A DNA stretch of 64,000 nt from Loktanella sp. D2R18 (lineage in GTDB: Bacteria > Pseudomonadota > Alphaproteobacteria > Rhodobacterales > Rhodobacteraceae). The notes under the pieces were generated by a model. The model did no database searches. It worked only from the letters and a program-made list of their open reading frames with translations, and was not told the origin of the DNA. Below are positions 17,501 to 26,797 of this stretch, piece after piece; position 1 is the first letter of the stretch, and each line of letters starts with the position of its first letter. The stretch spans positions 62,001 to 126,000 of the forward strand of contig NZ_QOCG01000022.1 in assembly GCF_003318235.1 (NCBI RefSeq). The letters are read 5' to 3'. The position numbers and the translations under genes were made by a program.

Positions 17501-18910
17501 CTACTTTGCGATGGTGCTGACGCGGCCATCGGTGAATTCGATCTCTAAGGGGCCCTTGGCACCCGCAGCGCGTGTGACGAGCCCATCCGCCCCATGCACA
17601 ACCGCATAGCCCCGTGCCAAGGTTGCCTTATAGCCCAGCGTCTCATGCATCCGGTCAAGCGTTGACAGACGTGCGGCACGTTCAGTTTGTTGACGCGTCG
17701 CGCGGTCCGACAGGCGCGTCATCGTTACAGCAAGCCGCTCGGATTGCCGCGTGATCCGATCTTCGAGCAACCCAGGCGTAAGCCTTGTGCAAAGCGTTGA
17801 CAGGCGGCGGCGATCCTCTGCGATGCGGCGGTTCAAAATTCCCGGGCGCAGCGACGCCTCGGACAATTGCAGTCGTTTTTTGGCCGCCGCCGTTTTAAGC
17901 GCGGCAGGCAATCTGTCAGCAAGATGGTCCAACCGTTGTGTCGGCACGTTCAGCAAGCTGTCCTTGCGCGGCAGTGCGCGCCCCAAATCGCGGACGCGCT
18001 GCTGGCGTTGCGAAACGCCAGTGGTCAGTGCCCGGTTCAACCGCGCGGCTTGTTGATCGGCCCATGCTAACAGCTCCATCCGCACAGGCACCGCTAATTC
18101 CGCTGCGGCTGTTGGGGTGGGTGCGCGCATATCTGAGACAAAATCAATCAGTGTCGTGTCTGTTTCATGGCCAACTGCAGAAATCAACGGAATGTCAGAC
18201 GCCGCCGCCGCACGCGCGACGATTTCTTCGTTAAAGCCCCATAGATCCTCAAGCGATCCACCACCGCGCGCGACAATCAGTAAATCCGGGCGTGGCAATG
18301 CGCCCCCCGGTGTCAATCGATTGAACCCTTCAATCGCCGCTGCAACATCGGGTGCGCAACGTTGCCCCTGCACAGCGACAGGCCAAACAAGCACCTTACG
18401 CGGAAATCTGTCGCGCAAACGATGAAGAATATCGCGAATAACTGCGCCGGACGGTGACGTAATCACGCCAATGATGCCCGGAAGGTATGGCAATGGCTGC
18501 TTGCGGTCAGGCGCGAACAAACCTTCGGCAGCCAAGGCTGCTTTGCGTTTTTCCAGCATCGCCATCAACGCACCTGCGCCCGCAGGCGCAATGTCTTCGA
18601 TGATCATCTGGTATTTCGATTGGCCGGGAAATGTGGTCAGCTTACCAGTGGCGACAACTTCCATGCCCTCTTCGGGGCGATGCGCCAAGCCCTGCGCGCG
18701 GCCTTTCCAAATCACCCCGGAAAGCACAGACCGGTCATCTTTGAGATCAAGGTAAATATGCCCCGAACCGGGGCGCGACACGCGGCCCACCTCGCCGCGC
18801 ACGCGCACATGCGAAAACCCGCCCTCAATTGCCTTTTTAACGGCACCCGAAAGTTCGGACACCGAAAATTCAGGCGTATTATCCGCCGGGCCATCATCAA
18901 ACAGATCCAT
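17501..18910 (-). CDS. xseA: Exodeoxyribonuclease VII large subunit
   Basis: Catalytic large subunit of the single-strand exonuclease ExoVII, 469 residues. An N-terminal OB fold (EFSVSELSGAVKKAIEGGFSHVRVRGEVGRVSRPGSGHIYLDLKDD), the catalytic core with GVITSPSGAVIRDILHRLRDRFPRKVLVWPVAVQG, LIVARGGGSLEDLWGFNEE and SAVGHETDTTLIDFVSD, and a long coiled-coil region follow in family order. The start codon overlaps the upstream stop by one base (TAATG), so it is coupled to the GRDP-like gene. xseB is not in the window. Confidence 0.97.
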   Translation of the reverse strand: MDLFDDGPADNTPEFSVSELSGAVKKAIEGGFSHVRVRGEVGRVSRPGSGHIYLDLKDDRSVLSGVIWKGRAQGLAHRPEEGMEVVATGKLTTFPGQSKYQMIIEDIAPAGAGALMAMLEKRKAALAAEGLFAPDRKQPLPYLPGIIGVITSPSGAVIRDILHRLRDRFPRKVLVWPVAVQGQRCAPDVAAAIEGFNRLTPGGALPRPDLLIVARGGGSLEDLWGFNEEIVARAAAASDIPLISAVGHETDTTLIDFVSDMRAPTPTAAAELAVPVRMELLAWADQQAARLNRALTTGVSQRQQRVRDLGRALPRKDSLLNVPTQRLDHLADRLPAALKTAAAKKRLQLSEASLRPGILNRRIAEDRRRLSTLCTRLTPGLLEDRITRQSERLAVTMTRLSDRATRQQTERAARLSTLDRMHETLGYKATLARGYAVVHGADGLVTRAAGAKGPLEIEFTDGRVSTIAK

Positions 18911-19500
18911 TAGTCATCCTTGGAGGTTGGTAATTGCACAGGCAGCGACGAATATTTCCATTGTAAAAACCCACTGATTGAAATGACCATCGCACCAAAA
19001 AACGCAAACACATAGGATGAAAATATCATCGCCATAGCAAAGGCCGCAAACCCAATCACCCACATCAAGAACTGCGAGAAGCGCATCATTCTATCATCGG
19101 GATCGGGCCAGTACTGCACCTGCGCGCGGCCAAATTCTTGGGCGTAATAGTCAAGCGTGCGTTCATACGCCGGATCATCTGCAAACGGCGGAAGATCCTC
19201 GGGGCGGTGGATCGTGCGACCGATGATCCGCGGACAGAAATCACGAAAATACGCTTTTTCATCAGCGATATGCAGCTGCCAGACCTGATCCACAATTGGC
19301 GAAGGTGTCAGATCTTCGCCCGTAGATCCAATCAGGTACATAAAGCGCCGATATTCCTCTACGACGGTGTAGCACACATCAACATCATAGCTGGTTGCAT
19401 CGCGCAGCTGTTCAATGAGAGACCGCGTCAGTGGGCGTTCATGAAAACTATAGCCCTCAAGCCGATGCCAAAGCTTGCGATCACGTTTTTCTCTGTTCAT
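18910..19500 (-). CDS. Glycine-rich-domain-like (GRDP/DUF1399-type) protein with C-terminal membrane hairpin
   Basis: A 196-residue protein. Residues about 10-130 resemble the GRDP-like fold: VVEEYRRFMYLIGSTGEDLTPSPIVDQVWQLHIADEKAYFRDFCPRIIGRTIHR, the VDxVWxLHI and Y-x-FC segments being typical. The C-terminus carries two predicted transmembrane segments (MWVIGFAAFAMAMIFSSYVFAFFGAMVISISGF). The start at 19500 has a GAAAGG Shine-Dalgarno 8 bases upstream; the longer open frame to 19749 is rejected. It overlaps the xseA start by one base. Function unknown. Confidence 0.75.
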   Translation of the reverse strand: MNREKRDRKLWHRLEGYSFHERPLTRSLIEQLRDATSYDVDVCYTVVEEYRRFMYLIGSTGEDLTPSPIVDQVWQLHIADEKAYFRDFCPRIIGRTIHRPEDLPPFADDPAYERTLDYYAQEFGRAQVQYWPDPDDRMMRFSQFLMWVIGFAAFAMAMIFSSYVFAFFGAMVISISGFLQWKYSSLPVQLPTSKDD

Positions 19501-19634
19501 GTGTCGCCTTTCGCACGCCCTGCCGTCAAAAATAACGCGGATCAACGCAAAAGGCCAAGCCCAATTCGCTGCGCACTTGTGATCGGTCGCATGCAGCCCT
19601 AAAACCAGCACAAACATGGCATATGGGGCAGCAA

Positions 19635-20897
19635 ATGAATATTCTGATCTTGGGCAGCGGTGGGCGCGAACATAGTTTAGCTTGGGCCGTGAAGCAAAAC
19701 CCCAAATGTGATCGGTTGATCGTCGCCCCGGGCAACGCTGGGATCGCACAGATCGCCGAATGCGCCGATATCAACATTCTTGACGGCGGCGCTGTCGCGA
19801 CATTTGCCGAAGAAAACGCCATCAGCTTTGTGATCGTCGGTCCCGAGGCCCCACTTGCCGCGGGTGTTGCCGACCGTCTGCGCACAGCCGGGATATTGGT
19901 GTTTGGCCCAAGCCAAGCGGCCGCGCAGCTTGAGGCGTCAAAATCATTTACCAAAGCCATCTGCGACGCGGCGGGCGCCCCCACGGCCGCTTATGCGCAT
20001 TTCACTGATGGTGACGCCGCCCGCGCCTATATCCGCGCCCAAGGCGCCCCAATCGTGGTAAAGGCCGATGGTCTGGCCGCGGGCAAAGGTGTGATCGTCG
20101 CGATGACAGAGGCCGAAGCCCTCGCCGCAATCGACGACATGTTTGATGGGAGCTTTGGCGAAGCTGGCGCAGAAGTGGTGATCGAAGAATTCATGGAAGG
20201 CGAAGAAGCATCCTTCTTTGTACTTTGTGATGGCACCACTATTTTGCCCGTCGGCACCGCCCAAGACCACAAACGCGCCTTTGATGGTGACACAGGCCCG
20301 AACACTGGTGGGATGGGGGCCTATTCCCCTGCCCCTGTGATGACCGATGCGGTCACACAAAAGGCGCTTGATGAAATCATTCAGCCCACGATGGATGAAA
20401 TGGCCAAACGCGGCACCCCGTTTCAAGGCGTGCTATTTGTCGGACTGATGATCCAAGACGGACAACCCCGGCTGGTCGAATATAACGTGCGTTTTGGTGA
20501 TCCTGAATGCCAATGCCTAATGATGCGGTTGGGCGGGCAGATCCTTGATCTGCTGGAAGCCTGCGCACAAGAGCGGCTTTCTGAGGTCACAGCAAACTGG
20601 GCCGACGATCACGCGCTATCCGTCGTAATGGCGGCCCAAGGATACCCGGGATCCTACGAAAAAGGGACCGTTATCAAAGGGTTGGAAACACTGCCCGAAG
20701 ATAGTTTCAACATGGTTTTTCACGCAGGTACCGCCGAACAAGATGGGCAAATCACCGCGATTGGTGGCCGGGTCCTGAACATCACAGCTCGTGGTACGAC
20801 CTTAGCCGAGGCCCATAAAAACGCCTATGCGATGGCGCAATCGATTGATTGGGATCAGGGATTCTATCGTTCAGATATCGGCTGGCGCGCGCTTTAG
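19635..20897 (+). CDS. purD: Phosphoribosylamine--glycine ligase
   Basis: Second enzyme of de novo purine synthesis, ATP-dependent formation of GAR from phosphoribosylamine and glycine; 420 residues, the normal length. Family blocks: [18 protein letters not shown] at the N-terminus, [25 protein letters not shown] (ATP-grasp), [56 protein letters not shown]. The frame has an upstream ATG at 19623, but 19635 matches the family N-terminus. It is divergent from the GRDP-like gene. Confidence 0.97.
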   Translation: MNILILGSGGREHSLAWAVKQNPKCDRLIVAPGNAGIAQIAECADINILDGGAVATFAEENAISFVIVGPEAPLAAGVADRLRTAGILVFGPSQAAAQLEASKSFTKAICDAAGAPTAAYAHFTDGDAARAYIRAQGAPIVVKADGLAAGKGVIVAMTEAEALAAIDDMFDGSFGEAGAEVVIEEFMEGEEASFFVLCDGTTILPVGTAQDHKRAFDGDTGPNTGGMGAYSPAPVMTDAVTQKALDEIIQPTMDEMAKRGTPFQGVLFVGLMIQDGQPRLVEYNVRFGDPECQCLMMRLGGQILDLLEACAQERLSEVTANWADDHALSVVMAAQGYPGSYEKGTVIKGLETLPEDSFNMVFHAGTAEQDGQITAIGGRVLNITARGTTLAEAHKNAYAMAQSIDWDQGFYRSDIGWRAL

Positions 20898-20902
20898 TCA
20901 CG

Positions 20903-20931
20903 CTTGGCCCCCGGTCACTGGGGGCCAAAGC
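20903..20931. terminator. Convergent stem-loop between purD and an outer-membrane gene
   Basis: TTGGCCCCC and GGGGGCCAA flank a short loop (about 20904-20930), an essentially perfect 9-bp stem centred in the 40-base gap between convergent purD and the first beta-barrel gene. It lacks a clear T-run on either side but is well placed to act bidirectionally. Confidence 0.6.
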
Positions 20932-20937
20932 CAAATA

Positions 20938-21567
20938 TCAAAAATGAAATGACGCGCGCAACATTGCTGTGTTGAAGTCAACGTCAATGCCGCTTCCATC
21001 CATGTCTTCGAAGCTGTGCAACAAGAATTCACCGCCAATAGAGATCTTTTGCGTCACCATCATATCGGCGCCAAGGCCATAAAACGGGGCTGTATCTGTC
21101 ACATCAATGGGCGGTCCAATGGGTTCTATGTACATTTCAGCATAGGCGAGCCCGGCGGTGCCATAAATGAACACATTGCCAGCCATCGTGCCTGCGCGCA
21201 ATTTCAGATGTGCCAACGTGTCCATCTCAATCACGACATCGGTCCCGCTATCCTCAAGATCAACCGTCGTCGTGTTATAGTCAATCTCAGCACCCAGTGT
21301 AATTGACCCAAACGAGCGCTGAACGCCCGCATGCACCCCATAAATCGGGCCCTCAAGGTCTGTGCCGGGAAGAACGGTTGTTTGCGTATCGGGCGTGATC
21401 TCACCGGACACAACGCCCGCCTGAAGCCCGACATACCAGTCAAGCGGCACAGCAACAGGTGGTGGTGGTGTGAGCGGCACAGGTACGACCGGATCAGATA
21501 GCCCGCCGGCAGAAAGCTGGGCCGCAACAATACTACTCGTCAATAATACAGGTTTGAAAATATTCAT
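20938..21567 (-). CDS. Outer-membrane beta-barrel protein (paralogue 1)
   Basis: A 209-residue opacity/OmpA-barrel-like protein. It has a signal peptide (MNIFKPVLLTSSIVAAQLSAGG), a short proline-rich linker (VVPVPLTPPPPVAVPLDW), eight likely beta strands of alternating pattern and a C-terminal aromatic residue (LRASFHF), the BAM recognition signal. It is clearly a paralogue of the adjacent gene at 21752: both share the GLSDP start, PLDWYVGLQAG, GPIYGVHAGVQR, TLGAEIDYNT, LAHLKLRAG and FYGLGADMMV. The start is 21567, with GAGGGGAT upstream. Paralogues separated by 184 bases suggest tandem duplication and divergence. Confidence 0.88.
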   Translation of the reverse strand: MNIFKPVLLTSSIVAAQLSAGGLSDPVVPVPLTPPPPVAVPLDWYVGLQAGVVSGEITPDTQTTVLPGTDLEGPIYGVHAGVQRSFGSITLGAEIDYNTTTVDLEDSGTDVVIEMDTLAHLKLRAGTMAGNVFIYGTAGLAYAEMYIEPIGPPIDVTDTAPFYGLGADMMVTQKISIGGEFLLHSFEDMDGSGIDVDFNTAMLRASFHF

Positions 21568-21697
21568 TCCGAATCCCCTCAGGTTGTATGATTGATCTAC
21601 ACATCCCATGTTGGCATATATATTGTTTCGCCATCAACGACTATTGGACTCAGACAGGCGCACTGTTGCCTATACTGCTAAGACATTCATAAACAAG

Positions 21698-21726
21698 AAA
21701 AAACCACGCCCTGATGCAGGCGTGGC
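21698..21726 (-). terminator. Intrinsic terminator after beta-barrel paralogue 2
   Basis: Seven-bp GC stem (CCACGCC 21704-21710 with GGCGTGG 21719-21725) followed on the minus strand by six T (21703-21698), 25 bases past the stop of the 21752 gene. It makes the two paralogues separate transcripts. Confidence 0.85.
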
Positions 21727-21751
21727 TAAGGTCACCAAGTCATTGGGAGAC

Positions 21752-22378
21752 TTAGAAGTGGTAGGAGGCGCGCACCATCGCTGTGTTGAACTCAACATCG
21801 TAACCGGTGTCATCCATGTCTTCAAAGCTGTGGATCAAATACTCAGCGCCGATTGAGATGCTTTCGGACACCATCATATCAGCCCCAACACCGTAAAACG
21901 GGGCTGTATCAGCCATGTCAGTGGTCAGGCCAAAGGCGGTAATGCTCATATCTGCATAGGCCAAGCCAGCGGTACCATAGACAAATGCATTGCCAATGTT
22001 TGCGCCGGCGCGCAGCTTAAGATGCGCCAATGTGGACAACTCAGTTTCGACAAATTCTTCGTCGTCAGCAATATCGCGGCCAGACGTGTTATAGTCAATT
22101 TCAGCACCAAGCGTCATGCCACCAAACGCGCGCTGCACGCCTGCATGCACCCCGTAAATCGGGCCATTTACATCAAAACTGGGCGTGTTTGTTGTCACAA
22201 ACTCATTCGCCAAGTCCCCTGATAGGTTCCCGGCTTGCACACCCGCATACCAATCAAGAGGCACCACGACGGGCGGCGCCGGTGGGGCGACAGGAATAAT
22301 TGGGTCGGATAGCCCACCTGCAAAGGCGCTCTGCGCAACGAGTGAACTTGCTAATAATACTGGTATAAAAATCTTCAT
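21752..22378 (-). CDS. Outer-membrane beta-barrel protein (paralogue 2)
   Basis: A 208-residue beta-barrel with signal peptide MKIFIPVLLASSLVAQSAFAGG, Pro-rich linker (IPVAPPAPPVVVPLDW) and C-terminal LVRASYHF-like end (MVRASYHF). It shares most strand sequences with paralogue 1; the differences concentrate in segments that would be surface loops (for example the NLSGDLANEFVTTNTPSFDV stretch against GEITPDTQTTVLPGTDLEG). GGAGAT lies 8 bases before the ATG. It has its own terminator. Role is probably structural or adhesin-like rather than a diffusion porin, but this is not shown by sequence. Confidence 0.88.
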   Translation of the reverse strand: MKIFIPVLLASSLVAQSAFAGGLSDPIIPVAPPAPPVVVPLDWYAGVQAGNLSGDLANEFVTTNTPSFDVNGPIYGVHAGVQRAFGGMTLGAEIDYNTSGRDIADDEEFVETELSTLAHLKLRAGANIGNAFVYGTAGLAYADMSITAFGLTTDMADTAPFYGVGADMMVSESISIGAEYLIHSFEDMDDTGYDVEFNTAMVRASYHF

Positions 22379-22504
22379 ATCGTATCTCCATAATAAAATG
22401 TTGGTGATACATAGACACTGACACGGAAATTGTTTCGCAATCAAGGTCTATGACACGAAGATAGGCGCACTGTTGCCGGCAGTCACAAGCTCCTCATAAC
22501 AAAG

Positions 22505-22537
22505 AAAAAAGCCGCGCCCGTTATATGGGTGCGGCTT
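22505..22537 (-). terminator. Intrinsic terminator after carD
   Basis: Eleven-bp stem AAGCCGCxCCC (22509-22519 with 22527-22537, one mismatch) followed on the minus strand by T residues (22510-22505). It lies 25 bases beyond the carD stop. Confidence 0.85.
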
Positions 22538-22561
22538 AAAATACCTTGAAGCGGGGTTTGC

Positions 22562-23068
22562 TTAGGCCGCGCGGCCAACCAAGACAGATGTAATTTCGTC
22601 ACCGGCAACAGATTCTTCGCTACCTGCAACAACCGCAAATTCGCGTGTCAGACGTTCAAGTGCAGCTTCATAAAGCTGGCGCTCGGAATAGCTTTGCTCG
22701 CGTTGGTCGTCTTGGCGGTGCAAGTCGCGCACAACCTCTGCAATCGCGATCAAATCGCCTGAGTTGATCTTTTGCTCATATTCTTGCGCGCGGCGGGACC
22801 ACATTGCTTTTTTGACTTTGGCTTTGCCTTTTAGCGTCTTGATCGCTTGGGCCACGACATCAGGTGTCGCGAGCGCACGCATGCCAACGTCAGTGGCTTT
22901 ATGCGTTGGCACGCGCAGTGTCATTTTGTCTTTTTCAAACGCAATTACAAACATCTCTAGCTCAAAACCCGCAACTTCTTGGGTTTCGACAGACACAATT
23001 TTGCCAACGCCGTGCGCCGGATAAACAACAAATTGCTCTGGGCTAAATTCGCTTTTCTTCTTACTCAT
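22562..23068 (-). CDS. carD: CarD/CdnL family RNA polymerase-binding regulator
   Basis: A 168-residue CarD-family protein that binds RNA polymerase beta and stabilises open complexes, in alphaproteobacteria supporting transcription of rRNA and growth genes. The N-terminal RNAP-interaction domain is typical (FVVYPAHGVGKIVSVETQEVAGFELEMFVIAFEKDKMTLRVPTHKATDVGMR), with a helical C-terminal DNA-contacting domain (MWSRRAQEYEQKINSGDLIAIAEVVRDLHR, SYSERQLYEAALERLTREFAVV). The ATG at 23068 has an AAAGGA ribosome binding site; the frame extends to 23128 but without family sequence. Upstream on the same strand is the ferredoxin gene, an arrangement common in this family. Confidence 0.95.
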   Translation of the reverse strand: MSKKKSEFSPEQFVVYPAHGVGKIVSVETQEVAGFELEMFVIAFEKDKMTLRVPTHKATDVGMRALATPDVVAQAIKTLKGKAKVKKAMWSRRAQEYEQKINSGDLIAIAEVVRDLHRQDDQREQSYSERQLYEAALERLTREFAVVAGSEESVAGDEITSVLVGRAA

Positions 23069-23263
23069 GGTTGTCCTTTCAAGACGATCCAAAAAACCTA
23101 TAGACGACAAAAAATCCGGCGGCGACAAAGGTCACCGTCGGGCATTGCCTGTTTCACTTTGGATCAACGTGTTCTTAGCATTGAGCCCACTATATCACAA
23201 AAACGCCAACTCTAAAAGCGCCGCAATGCAGCATATATTTCGCTTTTAAAAACAGGGACGTCG

Positions 23264-23279
23264 CGGCGCAATCGCGCCG
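23264..23279 (-). terminator. Short hairpin after fdxA
   Basis: CGGCGC (23264-23269) pairs with GCGCCG (23274-23279) around a four-base loop, two bases past the fdxA stop. No T-run follows immediately, so termination is uncertain. Confidence 0.35.
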
Positions 23280-23281
23280 AA

Positions 23282-23617
23282 TCAGCCACCCTCGCCCGGG
23301 GCTTCGGACAGCAGCTCAAGCTTGCCAGATTTGCCGTCCATATCATCGGCTTCCGGCAGCGGATCTTTCTTGGTGATAATCACTGGCCACAGTTCTGCAT
23401 ATTTGCGGTTTAGTTCAACCCATTTTTCCATGTCCGGCTCTGTGTCGGGCCGGATCGCGTCAGCTGGGCATTCGGGTTCGCAGACCCCACAGTCGATGCA
23501 TTCGTCGGGGTGAATCACCAACATATTTTCACCCTCGTAGAAACAATCTACGGGGCAGACTTCGACACAGTCTGTGTATTTGCAGGCGATACAATTGTCG
23601 TTGACGATGTAGGTCAT
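23282..23617 (-). CDS. fdxA: 7Fe ferredoxin FdxA (FdII type)
   Basis: A 111-residue [3Fe-4S][4Fe-4S] ferredoxin. N-terminal cluster ligands are visible in [45 protein letters not shown]. The C-terminal extension of about 60 residues is typical of Azotobacter FdI-like proteins. It is an essential low-potential electron carrier in many alphaproteobacteria, with the redox partner not evident here. It follows the S4-domain gene by 49 bases on the same strand. Confidence 0.96.
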   Translation of the reverse strand: MTYIVNDNCIACKYTDCVEVCPVDCFYEGENMLVIHPDECIDCGVCEPECPADAIRPDTEPDMEKWVELNRKYAELWPVIITKKDPLPEADDMDGKSGKLELLSEAPGEGG

Positions 23618-23666
23618 AGTGGCATCCGATTATCTAACAAAGGTCTTGCTAGAATAGACTGCACAG

Positions 23667-24056
23667 TCATTCAAGGTCGAAAGATGCATCGGTAGCACGA
23701 TGCGTCATCATATCCCTGCGTTGCTTCTTTGTTGGGCGACCTTTTCTGTCGCCGCCCGGATTATAGGGACGGCGTTCTACGACGGGCGACATATCTTCGT
23801 ATAATGCCTGCGCTTCGGGTGCAGGCCCCCGACGCGTTCCTAGCCCAAGGATTCGCACAACCTTCGTGGCATCCGCTTGTGTGAAGGTCAGCACATCCCC
23901 TGCCCCAACGCCACGCGCGGGCTTGCTCACGGGGTTGCCGTCGATACGCACTTTGCCAGATGTGACCACCCCGGCAGCAAGGCTGCGCGATTTGAAAAAC
24001 CGCGCCTGCCAGAGCCATTTATCCAGCCGGATCGTTTGCCGGGGCGCTTCGGTCAA
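23667..24056 (-). CDS. S4-domain RNA-binding protein (Hsp15-like)
   Basis: A 129-residue protein with an N-terminal S4 RNA-binding domain (IRLDKWLWQARFFKSRSLAAGVVTSGKVRIDGNPVSKPARGVGAGDVLTF) and a basic tail. Hsp15-type proteins bind free 50S subunits carrying nascent peptides and help recycle stalled ribosomes. It overlaps the upstream Suv3-like helicase gene by four bases (ATGA), so the two RNA-binding proteins are translationally coupled and may act together on RNA. Confidence 0.92.
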   Translation of the reverse strand: MTEAPRQTIRLDKWLWQARFFKSRSLAAGVVTSGKVRIDGNPVSKPARGVGAGDVLTFTQADATKVVRILGLGTRRGPAPEAQALYEDMSPVVERRPYNPGGDRKGRPTKKQRRDMMTHRATDASFDLE

Positions 24057-26770
24057 TCCTTTTTGAACCCAGCCAATGCGGCGGCAAACGGGTTATCGGG
24101 ATCAATCTGCTTTTCGCGCTTGGGCTTGGCCGCAAATGTTTGTGGCTTGTTGCCACCGCCTTGCGGTTTGCCTTTGCCCTTTGGCTTTCCTTTTGGTTTG
24201 CCGCGCGGCCGATCACCTTGCGGGCGCGCAACCCGTGCGGCACGGCCACCCCAAGTGAAGGTATAAAACACTTCCATTTCAGGCGCTGCTTCTTCGGCAG
24301 GGGCCGCTTCTGCATCGGCAACCGGCTTTGCCTCTGGGGTTTCTGCCGGCGTTGCGTCAACTTTTGGCGCGTCATCTGTGGCAACCGGTGCCGCTTTGAC
24401 TTTTTCGCGCTCACCTTTTTCAGCCTTATAGCCAAGCCCAGCCATCAAATCCGCGAATTGTTCAAGCGTCATACCCGTAATCGACAGCATATCGGGGTTG
24501 GCTTCGAAACCACCACGGCTGTCTTTGTCGCGCAGCATATCTGCCAGCCGTTCCAGCATATCGATCCGAATCGCACGTTCACCCGCTGCGCGGTAACCCG
24601 ACATCGCATAGAACCCCGGCACGGCGTCTTTGGCCGCAGGCACAGTGACCAGGCCCGGTGGTGGGGATTCGGGGAATTCCTGTAGGCCCTTGGACAGCGA
24701 CCAAAGCACCAAACGCAAACGCGTTGCGGCAGGTTTTAACAAAAGCGGCTGAAAGATCGTGAACTGACCAAAACGCACACCGTGTTTGCGCAATGCGCCA
24801 CGGGCGTCTTGATCAAGCGCTTTGACTTCTTCCGCGACTTCGCCACGCGTGATGATGCCAAAACCTTCGGCCATCCGGTAAGCGAACCCTTTGGCCGCAC
24901 CTGTCAGCGTCTCGTCGTTTTTCAGCGCAAGCAGGCCTTCGAAGCCAGCCGCGATCTTGCGGTCAATGAAATGCTGCAAGCGGCGCTGCACCTTTGCGGC
25001 CACGTCTTCGCCAGCTTCATCATCAACGAAAGCTGCGACACCCGGCTTAAACGGATCAGACCCGGCAACCAATTTCCCAACGGCCTGATCGCCCCACATC
25101 AACCCACCTTGTTCGGTGAAATCAATCTCAGGATCGGGCGCGTTGTAAAACCGATCTGCCAGCAGGTGGAACTGCGGCACCAACGCCTGCACAGATGCCT
25201 GACGCAATGTCTTGGCCTCATCGGGGCTTCCGGCCTTGTCCATACGGAACTGGAAACCTTCTAACCGTCCGACGAATTCGCCTTCGACGGTTACTTCACC
25301 TTTGTCGTTTACGTCAGCCAAAAGGCTCTCCTTCTGTTTGAGCCGCCGAAGCAAAATGCTTGTCCGCCGGTCCACAAATCTTTGTGTGAGCGCACTATGC
25401 AGCGCGTCTGATAGTCGGTCTTCTACAGCGCGCGTCTCGTCGCGCCAATGGTTTTCGTCACGCAACCATCCATTGCGCTGCGCAACATAGGTCCAAGTCC
25501 GAATGTAGGCGAGTCGTTTTGACAAAGTATCGATGTCACCGTCCACACGGTCAATGCGGCGCACCTGCAACCCGAACCAATTGGCCGAGACATGCCCAAG
25601 TTGGTGCAGGTCATTGTAGATGTGGGTCAAAAGGTTGGCGTGTTCACCTGCCGAAATGCCGCGAAAGTCGGGAACGCGGCAGACCTCCCACAGCAGTTTA
25701 ACTGACGGGCCATCACTGGCGCGTGCAGCGACTTCGGTATCCCCGCTGAGCGCCTTCAACGCCTTAAGGTCATCGCTTTCGCGCACGCGGGTCAGCCAGC
25801 GGTCGTCGGTGCGTTCTTCCAGTGTCGCGATCAGGCGCTTGACGGACCCAAACTGCAACCGACTGTTTCGCCAATGTAATTTATTTACCGGTGCGAATTG
25901 GTGTTCGGTGATCGCTTCGGCAACTTCTTCGTCTAATGGCGGGGCTTCGCCCGTCACCCCAAATGTGCCGTTTTCAATATGCCGCCCTGCCCGGCCCGCA
26001 ATTTGCGCCAGTTCTTGTGGCTGCAAATGCCGCATCCGGTGCCCGTCAAATTTGATCAGCGACGAAAACGCGACGTGCGAAATATCAAGGTTCAGCCCCA
26101 TCCCGATGGCATCTGTCGCCACAAGATAATCAACATCCCCATTTTGGTACATTTCGACCTGCGCATTGCGTGTGCGCGGACTAAGCGCGCCCATCACGAC
26201 TGCCGCCCCGCCTTTGGTGCGGCGCAGCAATTCTGCAATCGCATAGACATTTTCAACTGAAAAACCAACGATTGCAGCGCGTGCAGGCATACGACTTATC
26301 TTTTTCGAACCCGTATAGGTCAACTGCGACATGCGATCGCGGTACATAAACTGCGCCTCTGGCACCATCGCAGAAATCGCGCCGCGCATTGTATCGGCAC
26401 CTAAAAACAAGGTTTCATGCAATCCCCGTGCATGTAGCAATCGGTCTGTAAACACATGGCCGCGTTCAGGGTCGGCGCAAAGCTGGATTTCGTCGATGGC
26501 CAGAAAATCTGCGCCCATACCTTCGGGCATCGCTTCGACGGTACAGACCCAATAGGCGGCACGTGGCGGCACGATTCGTTCTTCACCCGTAATCAGCGCG
26601 ACGACACCGGGGCCGCGCACGGCAACGATTCGGTCATAAACCTCGCGTGCAAGCAAACGCAACGGCAGCCCAATAACCCCTGTGCGATGCGATAGCATCC
26701 GCTGGATCGCGTAATGGGTTTTGCCGGTGTTCGTCGGGCCTAAAACAGCCGTGATACGCGCGCTTGTCAT
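24053..26770 (-). CDS. Suv3-like superfamily 2 RNA helicase
   Basis: A 905-residue helicase related to mitochondrial Suv3 of the RNA degradosome. Motif I is ITAVLGPTNTGKTHYAIQ (near residues 6-20); motif II is LAIDEIQLCADPERGHVFTDRLL; the C-terminal RecA lobe has ATDAIGMGLNLDISHVAFSSLIKFDG and QIAGRAGRHIENGTFG. The last 120 residues are Ala/Pro/Lys-rich, low complexity and end in GKPKGKGKPQGGGNKPQ, a likely RNA-binding tail. Coupled downstream to the S4-domain gene. No polynucleotide phosphorylase is adjacent. Confidence 0.92.
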   Translation of the reverse strand: MTSARITAVLGPTNTGKTHYAIQRMLSHRTGVIGLPLRLLAREVYDRIVAVRGPGVVALITGEERIVPPRAAYWVCTVEAMPEGMGADFLAIDEIQLCADPERGHVFTDRLLHARGLHETLFLGADTMRGAISAMVPEAQFMYRDRMSQLTYTGSKKISRMPARAAIVGFSVENVYAIAELLRRTKGGAAVVMGALSPRTRNAQVEMYQNGDVDYLVATDAIGMGLNLDISHVAFSSLIKFDGHRMRHLQPQELAQIAGRAGRHIENGTFGVTGEAPPLDEEVAEAITEHQFAPVNKLHWRNSRLQFGSVKRLIATLEERTDDRWLTRVRESDDLKALKALSGDTEVAARASDGPSVKLLWEVCRVPDFRGISAGEHANLLTHIYNDLHQLGHVSANWFGLQVRRIDRVDGDIDTLSKRLAYIRTWTYVAQRNGWLRDENHWRDETRAVEDRLSDALHSALTQRFVDRRTSILLRRLKQKESLLADVNDKGEVTVEGEFVGRLEGFQFRMDKAGSPDEAKTLRQASVQALVPQFHLLADRFYNAPDPEIDFTEQGGLMWGDQAVGKLVAGSDPFKPGVAAFVDDEAGEDVAAKVQRRLQHFIDRKIAAGFEGLLALKNDETLTGAAKGFAYRMAEGFGIITRGEVAEEVKALDQDARGALRKHGVRFGQFTIFQPLLLKPAATRLRLVLWSLSKGLQEFPESPPPGLVTVPAAKDAVPGFYAMSGYRAAGERAIRIDMLERLADMLRDKDSRGGFEANPDMLSITGMTLEQFADLMAGLGYKAEKGEREKVKAAPVATDDAPKVDATPAETPEAKPVADAEAAPAEEAAPEMEVFYTFTWGGRAARVARPQGDRPRGKPKGKPKGKGKPQGGGNKPQTFAAKPKREKQIDPDNPFAAALAGFKKD

Positions 26771-26797
26771 GAGGGTCCTTAAATCGTGCTGAGCGCC

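Noticed and set aside
19501..19749. N-terminal extension of the GRDP-like gene
   Set aside because: Sequence lacks family character and a good ribosome binding site lies just before 19500.
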